This document shows positions 25,491-34,989 of a stretch of DNA of 64,000 bases, piece by piece. Source of the DNA: Leeuwenhoekiella parthenopeia (lineage in GTDB: Bacteria; Bacteroidota; Bacteroidia; Flavobacteriales; Flavobacteriaceae); contig NZ_JAJGMW010000025.1 of the NCBI RefSeq assembly GCF_020782115.1, positions 1 through 64,000 of the forward strand. Reading direction: 5' to 3'. The position numbers were made by a program, and so were the translations under genes. The notes beneath the pieces were generated by a model, which was not told where the DNA came from, ran no database searches, and worked only from the letters and a program-made list of their open reading frames with translations. How positions within the stretch are numbered: position 1 is the stretch's first letter; every line of letters starts with the position of its first letter.

Positions 25491-26801
25491 ATGACATTTA
25501 AAGATTTAGGTCTAATCGACCCGATCCTGAAGGCGCTCGCCGATAAAGGATACACCCACCCTACTCCCATTCAACAACAAGCCATCCCGGTACTTTTAAA
25601 AGGAAAAGATTTATTAGGTTCGGCACAAACCGGTACCGGTAAGACCGCTGCCTTTACGATTCCCATATTGCAACAAATCTACAACAAGGTAGGTTCGGGC
25701 AAGGGTGGCCGTAAGCTCAAAGCACTAATCATTACCCCAACCCGCGAACTCGCCATACAAATAGACGATAACATAACTGAATACGGCAAATACACCGGTA
25801 TAAAAAATACCGTGATTTTTGGAGGCGTTAAACAGGCCTCACAGGTTACTGAAATGCGTAAAGGCATTGATATCCTTACTGCAACCCCCGGGCGACTGCT
25901 CGATTTGGTTAAGCAGGGTTTCATCAGCCTTAAAGACATTGAATATCTGGTGCTCGATGAGGCAGACCAGATGCTCGACATGGGCTTTATTCACGATATT
26001 AAAAAAGTGCTTAAACTGGTTCCGCATGACCGGCAGTCCCTGTTCTTTTCTGCCACGATGCCAAAAGCCATTGTTGACCTGTCTAAACTCATTCTGGGAG
26101 ACTTTGAAAAAGTAAGCATCGCCCCGGAAAAGCCTACTGCCGAGCGCGTAGACCAAACGGTTTATTTTGTAAGCAAAAAAAGCAAGCCCAAATTACTCAA
26201 GCACCTTATTGAGACCGAAAAGCCCGAAACCGCTTTGGTGTTTTCGCGCACCAAACACGGTGCCAATAAGATTGTAAAAATCCTGGACAAAGCCGGAATC
26301 AACTCCGCTGCCATTCACGGAAATAAATCACAGGCTGCACGCCAGAAGGCTTTAGGTGCTTTTAAAGATGGTAAAACTCAGGTTTTGGTAGCTACCGATA
26401 TCGCAGCACGCGGTATTGACGTTTCAGAACTCGAGATGGTGATTCAATATGACCTGCCTAATGTCCCGGAAACTTACGTACACCGCATCGGTCGTACCGG
26501 TAGAGCAAAAGCCAGTGGTGTCGCTCTTGGTTTTTGTGCCGAAGATGAACGCCCTTATCTTAAGGATATTGAGAAGTTAATCAAGCAGAAAATACATGTG
26601 GTGACCGAGCATCCTTTCTTAATTGACGGTCCCGACGATCCTTCAGAACAACAGGACGAGCGGCCCGAACGCAGCGCAAACAACCGCAATACCAATAACC
26701 GCGCACGGGGTAATACCAATCGTAACCGCAACAACGGACCCAAAAAACGTACTGCCGGTAATCCTAAAAAACGCTTCGACAGCAAACCCAAGTCTGAATA
26801 A
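25491..26801 (+). CDS. DEAD-box RNA helicase, RhlE-like
   Basis: 436 residues. The Q-motif region TPIQQQAIP leads into motif I (AQTGTGKT), Ia (PTRELAIQ), II (DEAD), III (SAT), IV-VI (including ATDIAARGIDV and HRIGRTGRA). The last about 50 residues are rich in Asn, Arg and Gly/Lys, a low-complexity tail common in RhlE proteins that should bind RNA. It unwinds RNA duplexes with ATP in ribosome assembly or RNA decay, often in the cold. It is a single gene with its own promoter and terminator. Confidence 0.94.
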   Translation: MTFKDLGLIDPILKALADKGYTHPTPIQQQAIPVLLKGKDLLGSAQTGTGKTAAFTIPILQQIYNKVGSGKGGRKLKALIITPTRELAIQIDDNITEYGKYTGIKNTVIFGGVKQASQVTEMRKGIDILTATPGRLLDLVKQGFISLKDIEYLVLDEADQMLDMGFIHDIKKVLKLVPHDRQSLFFSATMPKAIVDLSKLILGDFEKVSIAPEKPTAERVDQTVYFVSKKSKPKLLKHLIETEKPETALVFSRTKHGANKIVKILDKAGINSAAIHGNKSQAARQKALGAFKDGKTQVLVATDIAARGIDVSELEMVIQYDLPNVPETYVHRIGRTGRAKASGVALGFCAEDERPYLKDIEKLIKQKIHVVTEHPFLIDGPDDPSEQQDERPERSANNRNTNNRARGNTNRNRNNGPKKRTAGNPKKRFDSKPKSE

Positions 26802-26821
26802 ACTTTCGGCTTAAAATAATC

Positions 26822-26857
26822 AAATCCGCTGCAGAACTTCTGTAGCGGATTTTTAAT
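26822..26857 (+). terminator. Terminator of the helicase gene
   Basis: AAATCCGCTGCAGA pairs with TCTGTAGCGGATTT (one G-T pair) and is followed by TTTAATTT. Confidence 0.85.
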
Positions 26858-26990
26858 TTAATTCGGTCTCTAAAGCCTTAAATATTCCCTTTCAAAAGCT
26901 CTTTATTTTTAACAGCATTTAAACGTACAAAGCTGTGTGCGCATGAGATTCTTTTCTATATTTATTCTGTTAAAACAACACGTAACTAAG

Positions 26991-27473
26991 ATGAAAAAAC
27001 TACTCATTCTCACCGCCCTTTCTGCAATCCTATTTGTGGGCTGTGATGATACCCGCAAAACCCTGCACGAAAAATACCTGGAGTTTGTAATGCACACAGA
27101 CAGCCTGGAGCTTGTACACGATGCGATGACCGTTCACAACGAGGCATTAAAATCAGACACCCGCACGTTAAAACAACGTTTGCAGGATCTAGAAGACACA
27201 GATTCTTTGGCTTTACTGGATCTGGCAAAACACCAGGCCTTGCTAAAAGAGCAAAATCAGATGCTTGCTAAACTGAAAGAAATCATCAACAGCCACGGCG
27301 AGATGAAAGCTTATTTTATGTCAGACAGCATCAGCATTGAGGCTATGGAGGCCCGCTTGCAGGAGATGGAAGCCAATAATGAAGACATCGCTTCACGGCT
27401 TTCGGAGATTAAAGCCGAACTGGTAAAAATTGAAGATCAGCAGGATTCCATGAATCCGCTAAAGTCTGAATAG
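26991..27473 (+). CDS. Coiled-coil lipoprotein
   Basis: 160 residues from the ATG at 26991; the longer frame from 26937 would put 18 unrelated residues before an ideal lipoprotein signal. Lipobox LFVGC (lipid at Cys18). The mature protein is almost entirely helical with heptad spacing and many Glu/Lys/Leu, for example LKQRLQDLEDTDSLALL and ARLQEMEANNEDIASRL, so a long coiled coil anchored in a membrane. No family recognised. It has its own terminator. Confidence 0.75.
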   Translation: MKKLLILTALSAILFVGCDDTRKTLHEKYLEFVMHTDSLELVHDAMTVHNEALKSDTRTLKQRLQDLEDTDSLALLDLAKHQALLKEQNQMLAKLKEIINSHGEMKAYFMSDSISIEAMEARLQEMEANNEDIASRLSEIKAELVKIEDQQDSMNPLKSE

Positions 27474-27500
27474 GACTATCTCATTGATAATTAAACACAT

Positions 27501-27538
27501 AAATCCCTGCCGGATACTTCGGCAGGGATTTTTTTTGA
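27501..27538 (+). terminator. Terminator of the coiled-coil lipoprotein gene
   Basis: AAATCCCTGCCG and its exact complement with a seven-base loop, then eight T. Confidence 0.88.
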
Positions 27539-27619
27539 TTTATATACCCCTGGCTAAAGTGATTATACGCCGCATTTTTGGTAACTTCATTGGCTTCAAA
27601 CAAGCACATTTTAGCCATT

Positions 27620-30322
27620 ATGTTCAAGAATTTATCTTCCCTACTGATAATCAGTCTGCTTTATACCGGCAGCTTTTTCGCCCAAACCGAAACACCTAAA
27701 GATCCCAAACTCTGGACACCCGAAGACATCATCAATACCGAATACCTTTCCAACCCGGTCTTTTCGCCCGATGGGACAATGGTAATCTGGTCTAAGCGCG
27801 TACCGGTCAAGAAAAAAGACAGGTTTATTGCAAACCTCTACCTAACGCGTCTTAACGTAAAAGAAAACGGCAGGTACCTCACTACCCAACTTACTCAGGG
27901 TGAAGAAAATGATTACAATCCCGTTTTTTCAGAAGATGGAAAAGCCATCTACTTTTTAAGTTCGCGAGACAAAGGCAAAAAACTTTGGAAACTCAGTCTT
28001 TACGGTGGAGAAGCCGAAGAAATCGAGGAGTTTGAAAACGGTATTTCAGACCTGCAGCTCAAAGACAAAACCACGCTGCTTTTTACTTCAAAAGACGGTA
28101 AAACCCTTTACGAGCAGCAAGCCGAAGAACGCAAGGATGATGTGGAAGTTATTGAGGATTCCCTGCACTGGCAACCCAGCCATATTTACGCTTTTGATCT
28201 GGATAAAAAACAAACTAGCCGTATCACAAGCAATGAAAAACCCATTGGTTCTTTTGAAGTTTCGCATAATGGCGATTGGCTGTATTTCACGATGACCCGA
28301 AGCCTGAGTTATGGTATCGATGCCCAGAAAGATCCCTACAGTTATCTGGTAAACCTTAAAACCAACACCAAAAAACAGATTTTGCAGGATTTTGAGTTTC
28401 CTGTAAACCGGGTGCAATTTACGGCAGACAACAGCGGCTTTTATTTCACCAGCGATTATGCTTCAGACCCCAAATGGAATGGCGCCGGTATCACCGAACT
28501 TTATTTTTATGATATCGCTTCCGCGAAAGCGACAAAGGTAAACCTCGACTGGGAGCTTGGACTGGGTGGTGGCTACACCGTAAGCGGCAATGATGTCATT
28601 GCGTCTTTGGCCAATAAAGCGACTATGAAACTCGCCTATTATACTAAAAAAGGAACAAGTTGGTCTAAAAGCGATTTCGATCTGGGCGAAAAGAACGATC
28701 ACGTGAGTGTCAATGCTGTTTCAGACGAAGGAACTAAAATACTGTATACCTGGTCTACCGCTTCAAACCTGCCTGAATATTTTATCGCCGATCTTAAAAA
28801 GAATAAAGTTTCTGACGAGACCGTTTTCATCAGCCTTAACAAAAAACTGAAGGATAAATACCTGCCTAAAAGTGAAGTCATCACCTGGAAAGGTTACAAC
28901 GACGACGAAGTGACCGGTATTCTCTATTACCCCAAAGATTACGAGCCGGGCAAGAAATACCCGTTTATGCTTAACATACACGGCGGTCCAATGAGTCAGG
29001 ACATCGATGAATGGATGGACAGCTGGGCCTATTATCCTTCGATTTTGACCCAAAAAAATATGTTTGTCCTGATGCCCAACTACCACGGTTCTACCAATCA
29101 CGGTCTGGAATATGCCGAGGCCATTAAAGGCAATTACTACGAACCCGAACTGGAGGACATCACCAAAGCTATTGATAAACTGGCCGCTGAAGGTAAAATA
29201 GACCGCGATCAGATGGGTACGATGGGCTGGTCTAATGGAGCTATCATCAGCACAATGCTCACCGTAAAATATCCCGATATGTTTAAGGTAGCGGCTCCCG
29301 GTGCCGGCGATGTCAACTGGACTTCAGATTACGGCACCTGTCAGTTTGGGGTGAGTTTTGACCAGAGTTATTTTGGGGGCGCACCCTGGGACGACACTGA
29401 TAGTTTGCCCTACAATCAAAATTACCTCTTTAAATCTCCGCTTTTTGAGATCGAAAAAATAAAAACACCTACCATTATCTTCCACGGAAGTGAGGACCGC
29501 GCAGTGCCCCGCGATCAGGGCTGGGAATATTACCGCGGCCTGCAGCAGGTAGGTAAAACACCGGTGAAGTTTTTATGGTTTCCGGGTCAGCCGCATGGGT
29601 TGGGTAAAATCACGCATCAAATGCGCAAAATGAAGGAAGAGATCGCCTGGATTGACACCTATTTATTCAACAAAAAACCGGAAGACAATGAAGCTTTAAA
29701 AGAGGATAGTCCGCTTGCAACCTTGCTCAAGCTCGATGAAGCGTCTATGCACAAGGGTCTCTTTGGTGATTTTACAAACGGCAAACTGCTTCCGGAAGTG
29801 GTGCTGCTGAAAAAAGATTCCATCAGCCTGGGGCGTTTTGAGGTGACCAATGCCCAGTTTAAAGCTTTTAAACCGGATTTCAGTTTTGAAGCCGGGAAAG
29901 AAAATTATCCGGTTGTGACAGATAAAGCTTCGGCAGAAGCCTATGTAAAATGGCTTTCCGAACAAACCGGAGATACCTATCGCTTACCCAATGCTAAAGA
30001 AGCCGAAAACCTTCAGCAAAAAGCAGCTAAGGCTGCCAAAGATCAAAACAATCTCAACCACTGGGCGGGCTACGAACTCACCCCCGAAGATGCTGCCCTA
30101 CTTGAAGAAAAAGTGAATACCTTGACCCATTCCCTGCTTCGGCCTGTAGGCTCCGGTAAAGCAGTAGAACTGGAGACCGCTACGGTTTATGATTTGGGCG
30201 GAAACGTTGCCGAATACAGTCAAAACGCTAACTATGATTACAGCGCTTACGATTATGCAGATCCTTTCAATCAGGAACCGGTAAAAAGTAAACACATTGG
30301 AATACGGGTCGTAAAAGAGTAA
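27620..30322 (+). CDS. S9 prolyl oligopeptidase fused to an FGE-sulfatase-like domain
   Basis: 900 residues from the ATG at 27620, which begins a normal signal peptide (MFKNLSSLLIISLLYTGSFF); the frame is open from 27578. WD40-like propeller repeats (NPVFSEDGKAIYFLSS and similar) fill the first half. The alpha/beta hydrolase carries Ser in GTMGWSNGAI (about 537), then FHGSEDRAVP (Asp) and GQPHGLG (His). After about residue 725 comes a separate domain with GRFEVTNAQFKAF, TYRLPNAKEAENL and VYDLGGNVAEY, the signature of the formylglycine-generating-enzyme / C-type-lectin-like fold. The fusion suggests substrate or surface binding by the extra domain. Confidence 0.88.
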   Translation: MFKNLSSLLIISLLYTGSFFAQTETPKDPKLWTPEDIINTEYLSNPVFSPDGTMVIWSKRVPVKKKDRFIANLYLTRLNVKENGRYLTTQLTQGEENDYNPVFSEDGKAIYFLSSRDKGKKLWKLSLYGGEAEEIEEFENGISDLQLKDKTTLLFTSKDGKTLYEQQAEERKDDVEVIEDSLHWQPSHIYAFDLDKKQTSRITSNEKPIGSFEVSHNGDWLYFTMTRSLSYGIDAQKDPYSYLVNLKTNTKKQILQDFEFPVNRVQFTADNSGFYFTSDYASDPKWNGAGITELYFYDIASAKATKVNLDWELGLGGGYTVSGNDVIASLANKATMKLAYYTKKGTSWSKSDFDLGEKNDHVSVNAVSDEGTKILYTWSTASNLPEYFIADLKKNKVSDETVFISLNKKLKDKYLPKSEVITWKGYNDDEVTGILYYPKDYEPGKKYPFMLNIHGGPMSQDIDEWMDSWAYYPSILTQKNMFVLMPNYHGSTNHGLEYAEAIKGNYYEPELEDITKAIDKLAAEGKIDRDQMGTMGWSNGAIISTMLTVKYPDMFKVAAPGAGDVNWTSDYGTCQFGVSFDQSYFGGAPWDDTDSLPYNQNYLFKSPLFEIEKIKTPTIIFHGSEDRAVPRDQGWEYYRGLQQVGKTPVKFLWFPGQPHGLGKITHQMRKMKEEIAWIDTYLFNKKPEDNEALKEDSPLATLLKLDEASMHKGLFGDFTNGKLLPEVVLLKKDSISLGRFEVTNAQFKAFKPDFSFEAGKENYPVVTDKASAEAYVKWLSEQTGDTYRLPNAKEAENLQQKAAKAAKDQNNLNHWAGYELTPEDAALLEEKVNTLTHSLLRPVGSGKAVELETATVYDLGGNVAEYSQNANYDYSAYDYADPFNQEPVKSKHIGIRVVKE

Positions 30323-30355
30323 ATTACCTCACAGCAAGCCCACGAGGTAATTTTG
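30321..30355 (+). terminator. Weak hairpin terminator of the S9-FGE gene
   Basis: AAATTACCTC (30321-30330) and GAGGTAATTT (30344-30353) form a ten-pair stem directly at the stop codon; the T-run is short. Confidence 0.5.
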
Positions 30356-30373
30356 AAAATGAATTTTTCGTTT

Positions 30374-30403
30374 CGAGGCAGGCCTCGACCTAGTATACCT
30401 TTG
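30374..30403 (+). promoter_or_regulatory. Promoter and overlapping palindrome of the tricorn-like gene
   Basis: The -7 element TACCTTTG is at 30396-30403. CGAGGC-AG-GCCTCG (30374-30387), a perfect six-base-arm palindrome, occupies the -33/spacer region, where a bound repressor would block polymerase. No good TTTG is present at -33 (TTTCG at 30371). Confidence 0.5.
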
Positions 30404-30449
30404 GCGTTGCCAATAAAATCAATGCCTTTAAGCATTTAAAAGTCAAATT

Positions 30450-33400
30450 ATGAAAATCATCAATCAATTATTCTCAATCGGGTTATGTGCCTTAAGCTTT
30501 TCGGCCTTAGCCCAATCAATCAACACAAGAGACACACGCCTGCTCCGTGAGCCGGCTTTAAGTACCAATCACATCGCTTTTATATATGCCGATGACCTTT
30601 GGGTGGCAGACCGGGACGGTAAGAATCCACGGCGTCTTACTATAGACGAGGGCATCGAGCAAAACCCCGTCTTTTCGCCTGATGGCCAGACCATTGCTTT
30701 TAGCGCAGAGTACGATGGCAATACCGATGTATTTACCATTCCGGTTAGCGGCGGTATTCCTACACGATTAACCTATCATCCCTATACCGACTGGGTGCAG
30801 GGCTTTACGCCAGACGGTAAAAATGTGCTTTTTACCTCCCAGCGCGCGATGTTTACCAATCGCTATGCGCAGTTGTTTACCATCCCGTTGAGTGGTGGTA
30901 ACGTTACCCAACTCAAGATTCCCAATGCCTTTTGGGCGAGTTATTCGGCAGATGGTAAGCACATCGCTTACACGCCTATCCCCGATCGTTTTAACCAGTG
31001 GAAACACTACCGTGGCGGTACCCAATCGCGTATTTTCATATTTGATACCCATACCTACGAAACCGTCGAAATCCCAAAACCGGCAGCCGGAAGCAACGAT
31101 TCGCGCCCCGTTTTTGACGGAAACACAGTCTATTTCAAAAGCGATCGCGATGGCGAATTCAATCTGTACAGCTACGATCTGGCCTCAAAACAAGTCACAA
31201 AACACACCGATTTTAAAGATTTTGGCCTCATCAATCTGGCGGTAAATAACGAAGGAAAACTCATTTTAGAGCAAGCCGGCTATCTGCACAGTTTCGATCC
31301 TGCAACTAACAGCCTTAACAAACTTAAAATAGGCATCGCTACCGACCTTTTGGAGCTGCGTCCCCGCTTCGTTAGCGGAAAAGAACACATCCGCAGTGGC
31401 GGAATCTCTCCTTCCGGGGCGCGTTTGGTTTCCGATTTTAGAGGAGATATTGTGACCATTCCGTCAGAAAAAGGCGACATCACCTACCTCACGCAGACGC
31501 CCGGAGTTCACGAGACCTATCCCGAGTGGTCTCCTGACGGCAAAAGCATCGCTTATTTTTCGGATGCCGGCGGTGAGTATGCGTTGCACATCAAAGACCA
31601 AAACAGTACTGACCCCGCAAAAGCGATCAAACTCAACGGGACCGGCTTTTACGCCTACATCCACTGGTCGCCAGACAGTAAGAAAATCGCCTTTGTAGAT
31701 AACGGGCGCAATCTGTATATCGCGACGCTTGCTTCGGGCAAGGTTGAAAAAGTAGCTCAGGATGTCTTGTATCAGCCCGGAGTTTACAGGGATTTATTCG
31801 GCAGCTGGTCGGCAGATTCCAATTGGCTGGCGTATACCCTGATTACCAACACCAACTTTCAACAGGCTTATGTCTTTTCGCTTGGCGAAAGTAAATCCTA
31901 TCCCATTTCAGACGGACTCGCAAATGTGACCAGCCCCACTTTTGATCCCAGCGGTAAGTATCTGTACTTAACAGCTTCGACTGATGCCGGGCCGGTGGTA
32001 AACTGGTTTGACCAGTCTAATCAGGATATGGAGTCTACCAATGCGCTTTACCTGATTACGCTGCAAAAAGACGTAAAATCTCCGTTTGCTAAAGAAAATG
32101 ATGTCGAAGTTTTGGCAAAAGCCGAAGCTGAAAAAGAGGAGCAAAAAGACGAGAAAAAGGAGGAAACACCGGCTCTCAAAATTGACTGGGACGGCATTAT
32201 GAACCGAATGGTTTCGATACCTGTGGGCACTGGCAATTACGGTACCCTTTCCGCACCTGAAGAAGGTGTACTCTATTACCTGTCGTATCCTGCACATAGC
32301 GGTGCGGTGAGCCTTCACAAATACGATCTGGCCGAGCAGAAAGACGAGGAGCTTATGGATGTCAATCACTACGAAATAAGCGCTAATGGTAAGAAAATGT
32401 ACTACTACACCGGCGGCAACTGGTTTGTATCAGACACCGGCAAAAAGTCGGATAACGGCCCTGTAAATATGGATGCCATTCAGGTGAAAATAGATCCACC
32501 GAAGGAATGGGTTAATATCTTTAATGAAGCCTGGCGCGTAAACCGCGATTATTTCTACGATCCGGGAATGCACGGCGTTGACTGGGATGCGATGAAGAAA
32601 AAATACGAAGTCTTCCTCCCAGATGTTCCTACCAAAGCAGACCTGTATCGCGTGATGAGTTGGATGTTTGCCGAACTGTCGGTAGGCCATCATCGTTTTG
32701 ACTATCGCGGCGATAACCGTGTGGAAAAAGAAACGATCAACGGCGGGCTGCTGGGTGCTGATTATACCACCAATAATGGGCGCTATCAAATCACCAAAAT
32801 CTACGGTGGCTTAAATTGGAATCCCGATATGAAGTCTCCGCTAACCGAACCCGGAGTACAGGCCAAAGTGGGTGAATACCTCATCAAAGTAGATGGAAAA
32901 GAAGTAACCGCTTCAGACAATTTGTATTCCTTTTTTGAAAACAAAGCCGGGCAAATCATAAACCTTACACTTTCTGCAAACGCAAACGGAAGCAACGCGC
33001 ACGAAGAGCAGGTCACTGCGATCGAGTCGGAATGGGCTTTACGCAACCGCGACTGGGTTGAGGGTAACATTAAAAAGGTGGATGAGGCCACAAACGGGCA
33101 GGTCGCTTATGTATATGTACCCAACACCGCTACGGGTGGTCACGAGTATTTTAAGCGCTATTTCTATCCGCAGGCAGACAAAAAAGCGATCATTGTTGAC
33201 GAACGTTTTAACGGTGGAGGTCAGTTGGCCGACTACGTTATAGACCTCCTTAACAAGCCAATGCAGAGTTATTGGAATTTCCGTTATGGTAAAGATATGA
33301 AAGCGCCCAGCGCATCTATACAAGGTCCGAAAGTGATGCTTATTGACGAGACTGCAGGTTCGGGGGGGGATTATTTGCCTTATTTATTCCGAAGAAATAA

Positions 33401-33704
33401 TCTGGGAACGCTCGTGGGTAAACGCACCTGGGGTGGACTCGTTGGCGTTTTGGGTTATCCTGAATTTATTGATGGTGGAATTGTCACCGCTCCCAATGTG
33501 GCCTTTTATAACGAGGAAGGTTTTGGGATTGAAAACGTAGGAACTCCGCCGGATGTGGAAGTTGAGCAAACACCTAAAGATGTGATTGCCGGAAAAGACC
33601 CGCAGCTTGAAAAAGCCATTCAGATCATTATGCAGGAGCTGAAGCAAAATCCGCCAAAAACCCTGACCACGCCGGAATATCCGGATAAGACCAGAAATGA
33701 ATAA
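30450..33704 (+). CDS. Tricorn-like S41 protease
   Basis: 1084 residues with a signal peptide (LCALSFSALAQ). Two beta-propeller sections made of PDG-type repeats (FSPDGQTIAFSAEYDG, WSPDGKSIAYFSDAGG) are followed by an acidic Glu/Lys linker (about 550-570), a PDZ-like part and the S41 catalytic domain. The nucleophile serine is in DETAGSGGDY near residue 970. VDERFNGGGQLADY is the oxyanion region. Archaeal tricorn degrades proteasome products; this exported version should act on peptides in the periplasm. It follows another S9 peptidase, so the two may form a peptide-scavenging group. Confidence 0.92.
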   Translation: MKIINQLFSIGLCALSFSALAQSINTRDTRLLREPALSTNHIAFIYADDLWVADRDGKNPRRLTIDEGIEQNPVFSPDGQTIAFSAEYDGNTDVFTIPVSGGIPTRLTYHPYTDWVQGFTPDGKNVLFTSQRAMFTNRYAQLFTIPLSGGNVTQLKIPNAFWASYSADGKHIAYTPIPDRFNQWKHYRGGTQSRIFIFDTHTYETVEIPKPAAGSNDSRPVFDGNTVYFKSDRDGEFNLYSYDLASKQVTKHTDFKDFGLINLAVNNEGKLILEQAGYLHSFDPATNSLNKLKIGIATDLLELRPRFVSGKEHIRSGGISPSGARLVSDFRGDIVTIPSEKGDITYLTQTPGVHETYPEWSPDGKSIAYFSDAGGEYALHIKDQNSTDPAKAIKLNGTGFYAYIHWSPDSKKIAFVDNGRNLYIATLASGKVEKVAQDVLYQPGVYRDLFGSWSADSNWLAYTLITNTNFQQAYVFSLGESKSYPISDGLANVTSPTFDPSGKYLYLTASTDAGPVVNWFDQSNQDMESTNALYLITLQKDVKSPFAKENDVEVLAKAEAEKEEQKDEKKEETPALKIDWDGIMNRMVSIPVGTGNYGTLSAPEEGVLYYLSYPAHSGAVSLHKYDLAEQKDEELMDVNHYEISANGKKMYYYTGGNWFVSDTGKKSDNGPVNMDAIQVKIDPPKEWVNIFNEAWRVNRDYFYDPGMHGVDWDAMKKKYEVFLPDVPTKADLYRVMSWMFAELSVGHHRFDYRGDNRVEKETINGGLLGADYTTNNGRYQITKIYGGLNWNPDMKSPLTEPGVQAKVGEYLIKVDGKEVTASDNLYSFFENKAGQIINLTLSANANGSNAHEEQVTAIESEWALRNRDWVEGNIKKVDEATNGQVAYVYVPNTATGGHEYFKRYFYPQADKKAIIVDERFNGGGQLADYVIDLLNKPMQSYWNFRYGKDMKAPSASIQGPKVMLIDETAGSGGDYLPYLFRRNNLGTLVGKRTWGGLVGVLGYPEFIDGGIVTAPNVAFYNEEGFGIENVGTPPDVEVEQTPKDVIAGKDPQLEKAIQIIMQELKQNPPKTLTTPEYPDKTRNE

Positions 33705-33731
33705 TTCGTATCTTTAATCAAAATAGAAATT

Positions 33732-33968
33732 ATGAGTCTTGAAAATAGAAAAATAAAGTTCGTTCAGGATTTTTTAGATATCGAAAGTGAAGCGGTGATC
33801 TCCAGGTTTGAATCCCTTTTAGAAGCGGAGAAGGAAGGTAGATTTGACCAGATTGCATCTATGACCATCGAAAGACAACATGAACGTATTGACAGATCAG
33901 AATCGGACTTTGCGAATAATCGATTTAAGACCAGTTCAGAATTAATTTCCAAATACGATTCTCTTTGA
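33732..33968 (+). CDS. Antitoxin of a ParE/RelE-type module
   Basis: 78 residues, charged and mostly helical, with an N-terminal VQDFLDIESEAVISRFESLL segment typical of short Bacteroidetes antitoxins next to ParE. Its stop overlaps the toxin start by four bases. TATCTTTA at 33709-33716 is a near-consensus -7 element. The first half probably binds DNA or dimerises and the second half wraps the toxin. The classification rests mainly on position and size. Confidence 0.75.
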   Translation: MSLENRKIKFVQDFLDIESEAVISRFESLLEAEKEGRFDQIASMTIERQHERIDRSESDFANNRFKTSSELISKYDSL

Positions 33969-34276
33969 AAATCATATGGTCTGAATTTGCAGAGATGCAG
34001 CTCGATGATATTTTTCAGTATTACGTAAAAAAAGCGAACATTACAGTAGCTAAAAAGCTTTTAAGAGAGCTTATTTTGGAACCAAACAAGCTCATCGATG
34101 CTCCATTCATAGGTCAGGAGGAAGCAATACTCAAAGATCGAAAAATCAATTATCGTTATCTCATTTTTAAAAATTACAAAATCATTTACAGTGTTGATCT
34201 GGAAAACAACTATATAAAAATTGCAGACGTTTTCGACACCAGACAGAATCCCCCTAAGTTAGGTCGAAATAAATAA
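33965..34276 (+). CDS. ParE/RelE-family toxin
   Basis: 103 residues from a TTG start inside the antitoxin stop (TTGA overlap); no ATG fits as well. Family features are IIWSEFAEMQLDDIFQYY at the N-terminus, an arginine/tyrosine core NYRYLIFKNYKIIYSV and the late VFDTRQNP. ParE members poison gyrase; RelE members cut mRNA on ribosomes. The C-terminal DTRQ form fits ParE better. The pair is complete and probably active in stabilisation or stress response. Confidence 0.85.
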   Translation: MKIIWSEFAEMQLDDIFQYYVKKANITVAKKLLRELILEPNKLIDAPFIGQEEAILKDRKINYRYLIFKNYKIIYSVDLENNYIKIADVFDTRQNPPKLGRNK

Positions 34277-34282
34277 TAGCCT

Positions 34283-34888
34283 ATGAACTCACATTTCCTT
34301 AAACTCCTTTTTCTTCTTTTTAGTCTTCAGTTAGTTGCCCAAACCAATTACGAACAAGAAATTTTACAATTTCAGGAAGACCTGAATGCGGAATATAAAA
34401 ATCCGGAGGAATCACCGCTTACCCGAGAAGAGCAGGCTGCTTTTGAAGGGCATCAGTTTTATCCTATTGATTCGACGTATCGGGTGGTGGCTGATTTTAA
34501 GCGCTTCAAAAAACCGAAAACCATAAAATTCGCAACTTCTTCGGGTCGTATTAAACTCGAAGAAACCTATGCCGTTGCTAGCTTTCAGCTCAATGGTAAA
34601 ACACATGAACTTACCATTTATCAAAGTCCGGAATTAAGAAAAACCGAAGAGTACAGGGATTACTTATTCCTTCCGTTTACTGATTATACCAGTGGTGTGG
34701 AAACTTATGGCGCGGGGCGCTATATCGATTTGAGCATTCCGGAAGGTGATACTATTGTAATAGACTTCAATAAAGCCTACAATCCGTTTTGCGCGTATAG
34801 TCCCAACTACTCCTGCCCCATTCCGCCGGAAGCCAATGACTTAAAAACAGAAATTAAGGCAGGAATCAGAGGTCCTCAGGATCATTAA
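34283..34888 (+). CDS. DUF1684 domain lipid/periplasmic protein
   Basis: 201 residues with a signal peptide (LLFLLFSLQLVAQ). The mature part matches DUF1684, with LTREEQAAFEGHQFYPID, FLPFTDYTSGVETYGAGRY and the cysteine-containing end NPFCAYSPNYSCPIPPEAN. The function is unknown; the NPFCAYS...C-x-PP ending is the most conserved part of the family. It starts six bases after the toxin stop but is probably unrelated to it. Confidence 0.85.
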   Translation: MNSHFLKLLFLLFSLQLVAQTNYEQEILQFQEDLNAEYKNPEESPLTREEQAAFEGHQFYPIDSTYRVVADFKRFKKPKTIKFATSSGRIKLEETYAVASFQLNGKTHELTIYQSPELRKTEEYRDYLFLPFTDYTSGVETYGAGRYIDLSIPEGDTIVIDFNKAYNPFCAYSPNYSCPIPPEANDLKTEIKAGIRGPQDH

Positions 34889-34914
34889 AATGGAGTCCTA
34901 AACACATTCAAACG

Positions 34915-34946
34915 AAAACGCCCGGAGAAAAATCCGGGCGTTTTTG
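34915..34946. terminator. Bidirectional terminator
   Basis: AAAACGCCCGGA and TCCGGGCGTTTT (34915-34926 / 34933-34944), six-base loop, T-run on the plus side and A-run on the other. It serves the DUF1684 gene and possibly the convergent DUF5695 gene. Confidence 0.88.
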
Positions 34947-34989
34947 TTATTTTAAAGTGAGCAATAAAATCTTATACCACCTGTAAATT

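Noticed and set aside
33360-33370. Run of eight G in the active-site region of the tricorn-like gene as a switch
   Set aside because: The frame is intact and the gene is full length; a tract there gives no evidence of variation from one sequence.
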